IMG/VR virus record: IMGVR_UViG_3300046464_000737
Coordinates: 1 to 35,896 of that record
Direction: 5' to 3' (one strand)
DNA: 35,896 nucleotides
Source: a virus
Shown: one piece after another, positions 29,001 to 35,896 of the stretch
Position numbering within the stretch: the first letter of the stretch is position 1
Layout of the letters: each line of letters begins with the position of its first letter
Translations under genes and position numbers: made by a program
Notes under the pieces: model-generated
Seen by the model: only the letters and a program-made list of their open reading frames with translations
The model's database searches: none
What the model was told of the DNA's origin: nothing

Positions 29001-31198
29001 ACTTTCCAAAAAAAACAAGGATGCTTTTTACTAATTCTAATATACATTCTGACGGCTTTTCGTATTCAGGAAGTCATAAAGCTCAAAAGTACACCAGTTC
29101 GCTTGTCAGGTTTAATAATAAAGAGAAAAATTTTGCACCAGATGTAATTGTTGAAGAGGATTCAAAAGCTCTTCAAAGAATAGGGTTTCAGCAAAAAGAA
29201 ACTATTGGATTCGGGATTACTTCTGAGTCTCAAGCTAGAAGGCTTGCTAGATGGACTCTTCATACTGCTAATTCGGAGGTTGATGCAGTGTCATTTAAAA
29301 CGTCGCTCCCCGCAAACTTATTACATCCCGGTTCTATTTTTGAAGTGTCTGACGAAATGAGGGTGGGCAAAGGTCGAAGCGGGAGAATTTCTGAGATAAT
29401 TATGACTAGAAATTATGATTTACTGAATGAAGAAAATGAGCCTGCTCTTATTGAAGACCCCTATATTTTGCTTGACAAGTTCGTAAGTCAGGGCCCTAGC
29501 CCTTCAAGGGTTGAGCTGTCTGTATCTGTGGGCACAAGCAGCGGGTCGTTTTACTCAATAAGTGACAGATCGTTAGAGGAAAAAACTGTGGACGATCAAG
29601 ACGTTGAAATTAATAATGTACAGTCTTCTCAGATACTTAGGTTTGACTGTTCCGTTGGTAGCTTGGGCGAAGCTAGCGGAAAGTCTTTGGGTGCTGATCG
29701 ACCTTCTATACTCGAAGATTTTTTGTTAAAAATAAGTTTAGAGGTTGATGTTAAAAATAATACTTTTAAGGCTTATAAGCATGGATTTATATCTGGGTCG
29801 AGAGTTCGATTTTTATCTAGTGGAATTTTGCCTGCTGGGTTGGATGTTCATCGAGTTAATGATCGTTCCTACTTTATTGTTAATGAGACTGACCATACTT
29901 TTCAAGTATCTAAAACGAATAACGGCGAGCCTGTTTTTATCTATAACGAGGGGTTTGATACTTTTTTGCAAAGAGGGGGCTCTCATTTTGTTTGCCCTGA
30001 AAACTTAAACGGGAAAACGTCCGCTGCAACTTTAGAATATTTAGGGCAAATACAAAAGGGTGCAAATTTTTCTATAAGCGGTAGGGTGAATTCTGAAATT
30101 AGTAACGTTGGTACTACTTCATTAAACTCTTCTGAGCTTTCTAGTATAGGGGTATTCAATACTAGTTTTGCTAATTTTTTGTCGTGGCAATATTCTACTA
30201 TACTTGGGCAAATATACATTTCTTCGAAAGAATGGGTTCTTTCGGCTGATTTTGGGTGGGTTTATATTAGTTATATTATTGATTCTCCGGCGGGCGATAG
30301 GTGGATATTTATCGAAGGTATGGGATGGACGCTTATAGATGCCGCGCAGAATTATTGGTGGATACCTTATTACCACGAACATCAGACTATTAGTCCTTGG
30401 GTTTTTAAATCTGAAAAAAATGAACTTTTTATTCGAGACTCTGGTTGGGCTAGTAAGAAAAAAACTGATTATGTTTATATAGGTGGATATTCTCATAATC
30501 CTTATGGTAAAAAATTTTTAATAACTTATGTCTCCGAGAGCTCTTTGGGTTATTGGGTTAAGCAGCCAAGTGCCGAGTTAACTGAAGAAGCTTCTCCCGA
30601 ACCCCCTTCTTCGCCGGAATCTGTAGATATAAGTGGGCCCCATCAGGGCAGTTCTTCGTTGGATCATATTTACTACATAGACAGTTTAAGTTCAGAACAG
30701 GGAAGTGAAGCTATAGGAGTTAAGCTTTTAAACTCTCAGCCTTTAGCCTCAAAAATTAATCCTAGTGTAATAATCGAGGGACTTGAAAGCGAAAGTCATA
30801 ATTTTAACGCCTTAATTAATAAAAAATGGGAAGCAGTTTATATTGACGATCTTAATCTTGAGCTTATAGGTTCAAATCTAGAGGCCGCTGATTTTCTGCA
30901 AGATTCTTATCAAATTAATGATTACGGGAAAGTGAAATACGAGAGTGTCGCTTTCTCTATTTTTCTAAATTTTTTAGAAAAAAAGCTGTATAGAACTTTG
31001 TCGGTAAAAGAGTTACCTGATGGAGAATTTGAGGTTTCTGGCATGGAATATAATTTTCAAAAATTTAAATCTGTTGATGAAAATGAATCTTTAAGGACTC
31101 CTTATTTTCCTATACCGCCCCAGGCAGATATGAGCGTTCCTGACTCTCCTTCTGATTTGGAACTTGAAGATAATACTTATAGGGGTGTATTTAAGTAA
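26072..31198 (+). CDS. J: Fused gpI-gpJ tail tip / host specificity protein
   Basis: 1708 residues from GTG at 26072. Residues 1-100 match lambda-type tail assembly protein I (VYLHGKMGEKFG, TIPEALRAI). A hydrophobic segment follows (~110-135, ASFFTVSTLINIVVMTAISY), then GASNRAAQGIPVPIGYGRLM, the usual end of I. The J core follows: TDNPAFILFDLIQNPRFGVS and KIAKYCDELV (~658-700), with RRLARWTLHTANSEVDAVSF and LLHPGSIFEVSDEM (~1055-1100). A DUF4214-like module sits at ~777-830 (LEVIFDEVLGREPTSEEAS). A beta-domain with KHGFISGSRVRFLSSGILPA spans ~1230-1300, and aromatic repeats ~1372-1475. The C-terminus RTLSVKELPDGEFEVSGMEY matches the J segment just before its FNIII domains. J appears to continue in the next gene. 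Confidence 0.88.
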   Translation: MKKVYLHGKMGEKFGSEWHFNVKTIPEALRAIDCNCEGFLDYFQKKINEGNKYFIFKKDYRNIKSKKDFEDSLVLNKDEALLEIESEEIHLVPSVQGSIPGLGAAIASWAASFFTVSTLINIVVMTAISYGIAMLTKPPDEEEVDVKTITSKSYVMNGASNRAAQGIPVPIGYGRLMVGSVNIGLERVIKKSSFLRSESDQVLQSFSTTRFLELICEGPIEGFVDQKGVKLAQEDWEKAVFLNEVPVRNEDGTYNYILSEEKNQSVVVDQIADVTPSISISTGDEDNFSRSTSFSDGINYIKEYNKVMYGPSPYTIKNEAFVVEGEDSGLQEIEKAKKYGAKIFSHFVSNVSVGQCIFSFAARLSKSDTQGNTSPETCRFAILVQRFDGEFNILDKQSGCRVKISDDFRVDRGGIGIYEDESANIEKWEFGYKFYWEKLKDEEMQGENLVMFPMFRPKNIDEAVESFRTEPHFAERAKGFEDFVDRNEQAYSSYKEKIKSLGIFCVNGIATESFEFQISCDFDFNFGTSEINEGITFKIIKLSPEYDPSISGDADIAGMRKVRSISFVSAQEKVDCSLRYPHSAICSVEFDSRNFENTPSRAYHLKLKKVLIPSNYDPILRKYIDDKGNKTPWDGLFKGQQPSVESLNSISDFYKYWTDNPAFILFDLIQNPRFGVSRYGLEEGSIDKWQIYKIAKYCDELVSTGYIVETKTQILRSFFTSGIIKFDKYSDILDGNYGYMEISVDDNFFYNSGDNRVLLQSKKVGRSDYSPLGLNRDDPCTSASLEVIFDEVLGREPTSEEASIYEDFSIGRVCDSVVFKLNEQSPQSVFFDNDFKKEFGSGSQFAGKKIAFFSSDHDLSSFSPDVKLKIQKDSCLKNGGFSIEERVLLDADPVSRKIYVSGPSFKEDFKPVLNPWGDELYLGGCACQVNHPLVEPRFSSNFYITDQTDALSALNHVCSIFRGIPSYYSGKISSNHDFPKKTRMLFTNSNIHSDGFSYSGSHKAQKYTSSLVRFNNKEKNFAPDVIVEEDSKALQRIGFQQKETIGFGITSESQARRLARWTLHTANSEVDAVSFKTSLPANLLHPGSIFEVSDEMRVGKGRSGRISEIIMTRNYDLLNEENEPALIEDPYILLDKFVSQGPSPSRVELSVSVGTSSGSFYSISDRSLEEKTVDDQDVEINNVQSSQILRFDCSVGSLGEASGKSLGADRPSILEDFLLKISLEVDVKNNTFKAYKHGFISGSRVRFLSSGILPAGLDVHRVNDRSYFIVNETDHTFQVSKTNNGEPVFIYNEGFDTFLQRGGSHFVCPENLNGKTSAATLEYLGQIQKGANFSISGRVNSEISNVGTTSLNSSELSSIGVFNTSFANFLSWQYSTILGQIYISSKEWVLSADFGWVYISYIIDSPAGDRWIFIEGMGWTLIDAAQNYWWIPYYHEHQTISPWVFKSEKNELFIRDSGWASKKKTDYVYIGGYSHNPYGKKFLITYVSESSLGYWVKQPSAELTEEASPEPPSSPESVDISGPHQGSSSLDHIYYIDSLSSEQGSEAIGVKLLNSQPLASKINPSVIIEGLESESHNFNALINKKWEAVYIDDLNLELIGSNLEAADFLQDSYQINDYGKVKYESVAFSIFLNFLEKKLYRTLSVKELPDGEFEVSGMEYNFQKFKSVDENESLRTPYFPIPPQADMSVPDSPSDLELEDNTYRGVFK
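28403..28565 (+). other. DUF4214-like module in the I-J fusion
   Basis: Residues ~777-831 carry SASLEVIFDEVLGREPTSEE, then IYEDFS, with SVFFDNDF following. It keeps the LGR core and trailing F of DUF4214 but lacks the clear 'GL.YY' segment of the copy in the M-like protein, so it is a degenerate version. It interrupts the J fold between the NPAF/CDE block and the later LAR/LHPG block. Confidence 0.5.
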
Positions 31199-31199
31199 A

Positions 31200-34100
31200 A
31201 TGGCTACAACAATATTAGGATTAAAGTTTAAGATTAATGACCTTTCTGCTAGGTATGAAGTTATTGGGACGTCTGACAATTATTCTTTTTCTTATGATCT
31301 TGGTAAGGGCGAGGACCTAGTTGAGAGCTCTGTCGATAATCAATACACTAAGTCTATAGATCTTCTAGGTAATTATGGCATTTTTAATGTGAGGGTTTTT
31401 GCCGAAACTTCTTTGGGTATAAGGTCACAATTTATTGAAGACACTGTAGTTATCTCTCCTCCAAGTTTTGGTGGAACTTATACGTTTTCTAAAATTCAGA
31501 TGTCTTCACTTGGTAAAGATTTTGATCCGTTTATAAATAAAGCCGCTAGTCAGCAGGATAATTTATTAAACTGTTCTTCTGTGTTTGCCGGTAGGCATGT
31601 AAATATAAAATGGGAGGTATCTCCTCCTCCAGGCCACCCTTTGGAGGGACAATCTATTTCTTCAGAATTAATGTCCGATCCTTTTTTTGATCACTTTGAG
31701 TTGAGTCTGAAAAGTGGAAACCCTGGCCTAGATATCTCCAGTTTAAGCTCTTCAGAGCCTTTGATGAATACTCTTAAAACTGAAGAGGTTAATGAAGCGC
31801 TCTCTAATTATCGAGAGAATTTTTTAAATATAGATAATTATATTTTTGAGGATTTAGATTTAGCTAGAAATTTAGACCTTCAAATTGTGTGCGTAGATTC
31901 TCTTGGTGATACGTGCACAGGTTTGATTAGCGGGTTTAATCCTGCTCCTGTTTTGAGTAGTTTTTCTAATTCCACTTCTTCATCTAAGACTTCTTTTTCT
32001 TGGAGCTCTGAAGATTTTGACTTTAGGAATGTTCAGGTTTCTTACCTTGCTGTGCCTCATGGGTATTCTATATATGATGACCAGGATCTTCAGAATAGTA
32101 TACTTCATTTAGAGTCATTAAGTGCAGCAAAAGAATATATAGCTTTACCGGATTTTAGTTATCAGGTTGGAGATCTTGCGCTATATTCTGATGATAATGT
32201 ATATAGAGCTACTCAAGATCATATAGTTAACTCTTTGAACGGCCCTGGAGATTTAAATTTTTGGGAGGAAGTTGGGCCCAAGGTTAATTTTCATTCTGAT
32301 ACAGAAACTGTTAATTTGAACTTTTTTGAGAATGTCCAGTTGTGGGGATTCAATTATTACTATTCTTTATTACCTTTTGATGAGTTTGGGGCTGGAGATG
32401 TTTTTAATGTTACCAGTGAAGGTTTAAGTAGGAAGGGTGAGGGTGGCGAACTTAGGAGTTTTAATACGTCTGTTGCGATTGGCGATTTAAATTTTAGGGA
32501 GCGAGGCGATGATCTAGTTTTTTCTTGGGGTTTTTTTGATGAAAAAGGTAATAAGTTGGACCTTACTGATTATAGGGTTAAATCTGATAGCATTGATGCA
32601 AGTGAGCAGCTGTTTGTTCAGGCTTACATTTTTGATGTAGACACTCTTGATGTTGTTTACGATATTGACCCCCTAGATCCCTCTATCTTTGATTATTTTG
32701 AATACAATAGAGATTTAAACAATTCAATATATCTTCAGGGAGGTTTTCCTCCTTACGCTCAAGAGTTCGATCCTGATCAAGTTTATTCTCCTGATGGATC
32801 CAATAATTGCGCTTTTATTGAGGGGCAGTATAAAATTTTTAAGTCTGTAGCTCAGAACAGCTTTACTTCTCCTTATGTTCGTCCTTACTATAAGGATTGG
32901 GTTAGCGAGAATAATTATTATTCTGTTTCTGATGAAAATATTGTAAAATACGATGGGGCTTTATATAAAGTTATACAAGACATTGGGCCTCTCGCTCCAT
33001 CTGTGGTTGGTTTTTTTAATGAAGAGTTCCTGTCTGAGAATTCTGAATATTATTCTATAGGAGATTTGGTTTTTGCTCCTGATATTGATATTGAAATTTT
33101 TAACCCTTCTTTATCTTTTAATGTTGGGGGGTTGGTTTTTTATAGAGGGTCTGTTTACAGATGCCTTTCTTCTCAGTCTAAAGGTAACGCAATTTATCCG
33201 AATTTAGATTCTGAATTTTGGCGTAAAGAAAATCCGGTTGAAGATTTTTCATGCTCTGTCTTTAAACTAATATACGATTCTTCGATCGAGCCAATGGGGG
33301 TAAGTCCGGCTTCAGTTAACTCGGGTTGGGAAAGGGTTACTCCAAATAATAACTCTGATTATTTTTCTTTATTTGCTGGACCTTTCAATTATAATGTCGT
33401 AGAGTGGAGCGAAGATTATGATTTTTATGAGGGAGACTTTACTGTTTATGGAAATGATATTTGGATATGTCTCGCGCCAAATAGGTCGCAGCGACCCCCT
33501 GAATATTCTAGCTCCTGGAGCAATCAAATTTTCTCGTCAGATTCAAATTCATTTCAAGATATAGTTGCTGATTATAAGTTTGAGGATATTGTATTCCATA
33601 ACGATCAGGTTTATAAGTGCTTATCTGATAACCCTACTGGCGCACCTATATCTGCTATCAGCGAGCCTAATAGGAGTTCATTAAGTAATTATTTAGATTC
33701 TCAGTGGATTCCTTTTTGGGAAGAGGATCTAAGTGACTATGGTAACGTATTTGGTCATGTAGGCATCCCCGAAAGCGGAAAAAGAGATATAGGCATAGAT
33801 GTTTCTTTGGTCAATCTCAATGGCGACATATTAGACTCTTCGCGAATTATTGCAACTAATCCTCCTCCAAGAATATTACCGCAAGGCTTTAGTGTTGACA
33901 GTACAAGTATGGCTTCTAGGGTTAGATTTAATTTTAATTACGATCAGGGATTTCAAGAAAAAACAACGAAAGTCAATTTGTATAGATCTAGCTTTCCGGA
34001 TTTCGATATAACCGGATCTGATAAATTTCCTCTTGAGCATATTGGCGCAGATTCTACATTCGTAAAGTCTGTGTTGGGTGCTGGAGATGCTACGTTTGGC

Positions 34101-35896
34101 GATAATATTACTGAAATTTTTGACGATCCTCCTTTGTATGTAAACTCAGAAGGTATAGAGGAGGCTACTGGTTATTATTATAAAATTCTGCCTTTTGATG
34201 ATTTTGGGTCCGGAGATTTGTTTGGAGTAAACCCTAGTAACGATGGAGGTCTTGATAAGATTATAGTTTACCCAAAAAACTTTCACAGTCAAAATCCAAC
34301 AGATCCAATTGGAGAAATTCCCAAAGCATCCCAACCAAACCTGGGTCCAGATGGGGGTATAATTTTATACGAATCTATTCCTGGTCCAGCGCAAAACTTA
34401 ACTGGAGATACTGCGTTTGTAAACTACTTCTTGAATTGGGATATGCCTACTTCAGAGAGGGATGAGAATGATAATTTTGTTAAGAGAGTGCCTAATGATA
34501 TTGATTATTATGAAATCTGGGAATCTACAGGTAAATATATAAACTACAGTTTGGATGGAGGAGTTAGTTCAAGCTTTTTGAATCAAACTACTAATCTAAG
34601 TGGTTATAGAAGAATTATTGGAGATCTTGAAAGCTATGGAGATGTACCTTTACCAGCAATTGATATCGCAGAAAGTATAGTTGGTTCAAAAAATATATTT
34701 GATGTAGACGCTCGGTCACTGTCCTTAGAAACCACTTACAAGGGGGAAGTTAATGATAGAAGATATTTTTGGGTAAGACCTGTAGATTTTGCGGGAAATA
34801 AGGGACCTTTTACTGGAGCCAAAAATTTCGATGGAGAGTACGTTGAGGGTTTAGAGTTAACACTGGGACAAGCAAAAACTACAGATATTGCTGACTTTGA
34901 GCAAAATATAACAAAAACATTTCCTAATACGGTAGCTTTGGTTCCTAATAACCCTTTTAAAAATCAAGACCCCAATAGTTCGTCTATATCTTGGGAAAGT
35001 CATTATTTGTATAATAACGGAACTGGCTATTATATTTCTGCAGGTAGCACAGACGATAAATTTCTTTATTTTACGGGAAGTTCTTTAGAGTTAACTGAAG
35101 ACCAAAAGAAGGAAGAATTAAAGCTGGGTCAAGCTGGAGGAGGAACTCTTGACGACTCTAAAAATAATCCCCTCAGGAATGTAGTCTTTACTGGAGATTA
35201 CGATTCTGTAGATTATCATCCCGCTGGACAGGGGCAGGGTACCGACAATGAGCTTCCGGCAGTAGTAGATGATAGCGATTTTATAATAGCAAGAAATGTA
35301 AACGGCGTAGCCTCTCCAATGTGGCACGCATTTGCTAACGCATTGATTGGTAGTGCTCACATAGAAAATGCCGCTATTACAAATGCAAAAATTCATAACT
35401 TAACTGCAGACAAAATTAGAAGTGCAGAAATAAAAGGTCAAGATATTCAGGTGGGTCTTGATGGAGGTAGCGGTCAAATTAGGAGCGCTGGCTTCGATGG
35501 TCTTGCTGATACTGGAAAAGGTTTTGTTGTTAGTGGAGACGGAAGCTTCGTTTTTGCGGCGGACGACGGAAGATTACACTTTGATGATGGCGAACTTGTA
35601 TTAGAAGGAAAGCTTAAGCAAGTTGATGGTAAAGAATATACATTTATAGATTTAGATGCTTCGCCTGATTCTTTCTTTTATAGTGAATTGTCTGATGGAA
35701 CATATGTTAGTGATGGAGCTCAAGCCTGTGAAATTAGGGCGTCTTTTCAAAATAGTTTTGTTCAAGGCAATCAAGTTAGATTTAGAGTCAGTAATCCTAA
35801 TAATGGATATGAGTTTATTAAGTATAGCGACACAGGCTCTAATGGTGGATACGATATAAGCGGATTTAAATATGATCCAACCGATGGTGACTTTGT
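31200..35896 (+). CDS. Tail fibre / gpJ C-terminal-like central fibre (partial, runs off right edge)
   Basis: Open frame from ATG at 31200, 2 bp after the I-J stop, with 1565 codons visible. The start (LKFKINDLSARYEVIG, LGNYGIFNVRVFAETSLG) has the look of J FNIII/Ig-like domains. Residues ~313-842 hold about five CBM5/12-like modules. Near 1384-1420 SAHIENAAITNAKIHNLTAD with KIRSAEIKGQDI is the repeat seen in J C-terminal fibre regions, which marks a helical or beta-helical transition. Repeated W, Y and D-rich beta-segments fill the rest (FTGDYDSVDYHPAGQ, DGGSGQIRSAGFDGL). Together with the preceding gene it probably forms the tail-tip fibre that binds the host. The 3' end lies beyond the window. 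Confidence 0.82.
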   Translation, partial: MATTILGLKFKINDLSARYEVIGTSDNYSFSYDLGKGEDLVESSVDNQYTKSIDLLGNYGIFNVRVFAETSLGIRSQFIEDTVVISPPSFGGTYTFSKIQMSSLGKDFDPFINKAASQQDNLLNCSSVFAGRHVNIKWEVSPPPGHPLEGQSISSELMSDPFFDHFELSLKSGNPGLDISSLSSSEPLMNTLKTEEVNEALSNYRENFLNIDNYIFEDLDLARNLDLQIVCVDSLGDTCTGLISGFNPAPVLSSFSNSTSSSKTSFSWSSEDFDFRNVQVSYLAVPHGYSIYDDQDLQNSILHLESLSAAKEYIALPDFSYQVGDLALYSDDNVYRATQDHIVNSLNGPGDLNFWEEVGPKVNFHSDTETVNLNFFENVQLWGFNYYYSLLPFDEFGAGDVFNVTSEGLSRKGEGGELRSFNTSVAIGDLNFRERGDDLVFSWGFFDEKGNKLDLTDYRVKSDSIDASEQLFVQAYIFDVDTLDVVYDIDPLDPSIFDYFEYNRDLNNSIYLQGGFPPYAQEFDPDQVYSPDGSNNCAFIEGQYKIFKSVAQNSFTSPYVRPYYKDWVSENNYYSVSDENIVKYDGALYKVIQDIGPLAPSVVGFFNEEFLSENSEYYSIGDLVFAPDIDIEIFNPSLSFNVGGLVFYRGSVYRCLSSQSKGNAIYPNLDSEFWRKENPVEDFSCSVFKLIYDSSIEPMGVSPASVNSGWERVTPNNNSDYFSLFAGPFNYNVVEWSEDYDFYEGDFTVYGNDIWICLAPNRSQRPPEYSSSWSNQIFSSDSNSFQDIVADYKFEDIVFHNDQVYKCLSDNPTGAPISAISEPNRSSLSNYLDSQWIPFWEEDLSDYGNVFGHVGIPESGKRDIGIDVSLVNLNGDILDSSRIIATNPPPRILPQGFSVDSTSMASRVRFNFNYDQGFQEKTTKVNLYRSSFPDFDITGSDKFPLEHIGADSTFVKSVLGAGDATFGDNITEIFDDPPLYVNSEGIEEATGYYYKILPFDDFGSGDLFGVNPSNDGGLDKIIVYPKNFHSQNPTDPIGEIPKASQPNLGPDGGIILYESIPGPAQNLTGDTAFVNYFLNWDMPTSERDENDNFVKRVPNDIDYYEIWESTGKYINYSLDGGVSSSFLNQTTNLSGYRRIIGDLESYGDVPLPAIDIAESIVGSKNIFDVDARSLSLETTYKGEVNDRRYFWVRPVDFAGNKGPFTGAKNFDGEYVEGLELTLGQAKTTDIADFEQNITKTFPNTVALVPNNPFKNQDPNSSSISWESHYLYNNGTGYYISAGSTDDKFLYFTGSSLELTEDQKKEELKLGQAGGGTLDDSKNNPLRNVVFTGDYDSVDYHPAGQGQGTDNELPAVVDDSDFIIARNVNGVASPMWHAFANALIGSAHIENAAITNAKIHNLTADKIRSAEIKGQDIQVGLDGGSGQIRSAGFDGLADTGKGFVVSGDGSFVFAADDGRLHFDDGELVLEGKLKQVDGKEYTFIDLDASPDSFFYSELSDGTYVSDGAQACEIRASFQNSFVQGNQVRFRVSNPNNGYEFIKYSDTGSNGGYDISGFKYDPTDGDF
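32137..33726 (+). repeat. Five CBM5/12-like modules in the fibre
   Basis: Segments at ~32137-32275 (FSYQVGDLALYSDDNVYRAT, then FWEEVG), ~32886-33003 (YYSVSDENIVKYDGALYKVI), ~33100-33234 (FNVGGLVFYRGSVYRCLSSQ, then FWRKEN), ~33400-33528 (YDFYEGDFTVYGNDIWICLA, then SSWSN) and ~33567-33726 (DYKFEDIVFHNDQVYKCLSD, then PFWEED) share one pattern. It is a polar turn, 'GD/DI-x-V-x-Y/F-x-x-x-x-(V/I)(Y/W)-x-(C/A/V)' and usually a closing W. This matches chitin- or cellulose-binding family 5/12 modules. Copies are diverged, so they are not recent duplications. Confidence 0.6.

Overview
The window is a late structural segment of a long-tailed (siphovirus-type) phage or prophage. It is AT-rich and gene-dense, and almost every recognisable gene is a virion protein. 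The backbone of the + strand half follows the lambda tail order: tape measure (H), M-like, L-like, K-like and I/J, then a large fibre. I saw no tRNA, rRNA, CRISPR array, integrase, attachment site or insertion sequence. The host is not shown directly. Aromatic 'GW/FW' repeats, DUF4214 modules, TSP type-3 repeats, very large tail proteins and few Shine-Dalgarno sites suggest a marine heterotroph, and I would test Verrucomicrobiota first. That is inference only.

Layout. (1) 1-3108, minus strand: the 5' part of a protein with a cupredoxin domain and TSP3 calcium-binding repeats, running off the left edge, then two tandem paralogues with lectin-like beta-repeats. (2) 3160-4287, plus strand: a lone tail-tube-fold protein, closed by a strong bidirectional terminator. 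(3) 4338-7863, minus strand: a head-tail joining operon read right to left as head closure, neck/tail completion, tail terminator candidate, then major tail tube with an inserted carbohydrate-binding-like domain. (4) 7921-10026, plus strand: a small unknown protein and two genes in the tail-assembly-chaperone position. (5) 10066-17082: a 2338-residue tape measure protein with five GYIPNF-type motifs that delimit internal modules, one resembling a PD-(D/E)XK nuclease. (6) 17079-26056: two more tube-fold proteins, an 1800-residue protein joining two gpM-like domains to a DUF4214 module and a leishmanolysin-like zinc peptidase, an L-like iron-sulphur tip protein, and a JAMM/MPN K-like protein. 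(7) 26072-35896: an I-J fusion of 1708 residues, then a fibre of more than 1565 residues with about five chitin-binding-like modules, running off the right edge.

How it works together. The minus-strand operon would close the capsid and build the neck and tube. The chaperones and tape measure set tail length. The M/L/K/I/J-like set forms the tip, and the fibre and minus-strand proteins contact the host surface. The striking feature is accessory modules spread over this scaffold: CBM5/12-like domains in at least four proteins, DUF4214 in two, aromatic repeats in two, one ~65-residue domain in two, plus a peptidase, a cupredoxin and a possible nuclease. The tail looks built to bind and cut its way through a complex glycan and protein surface.
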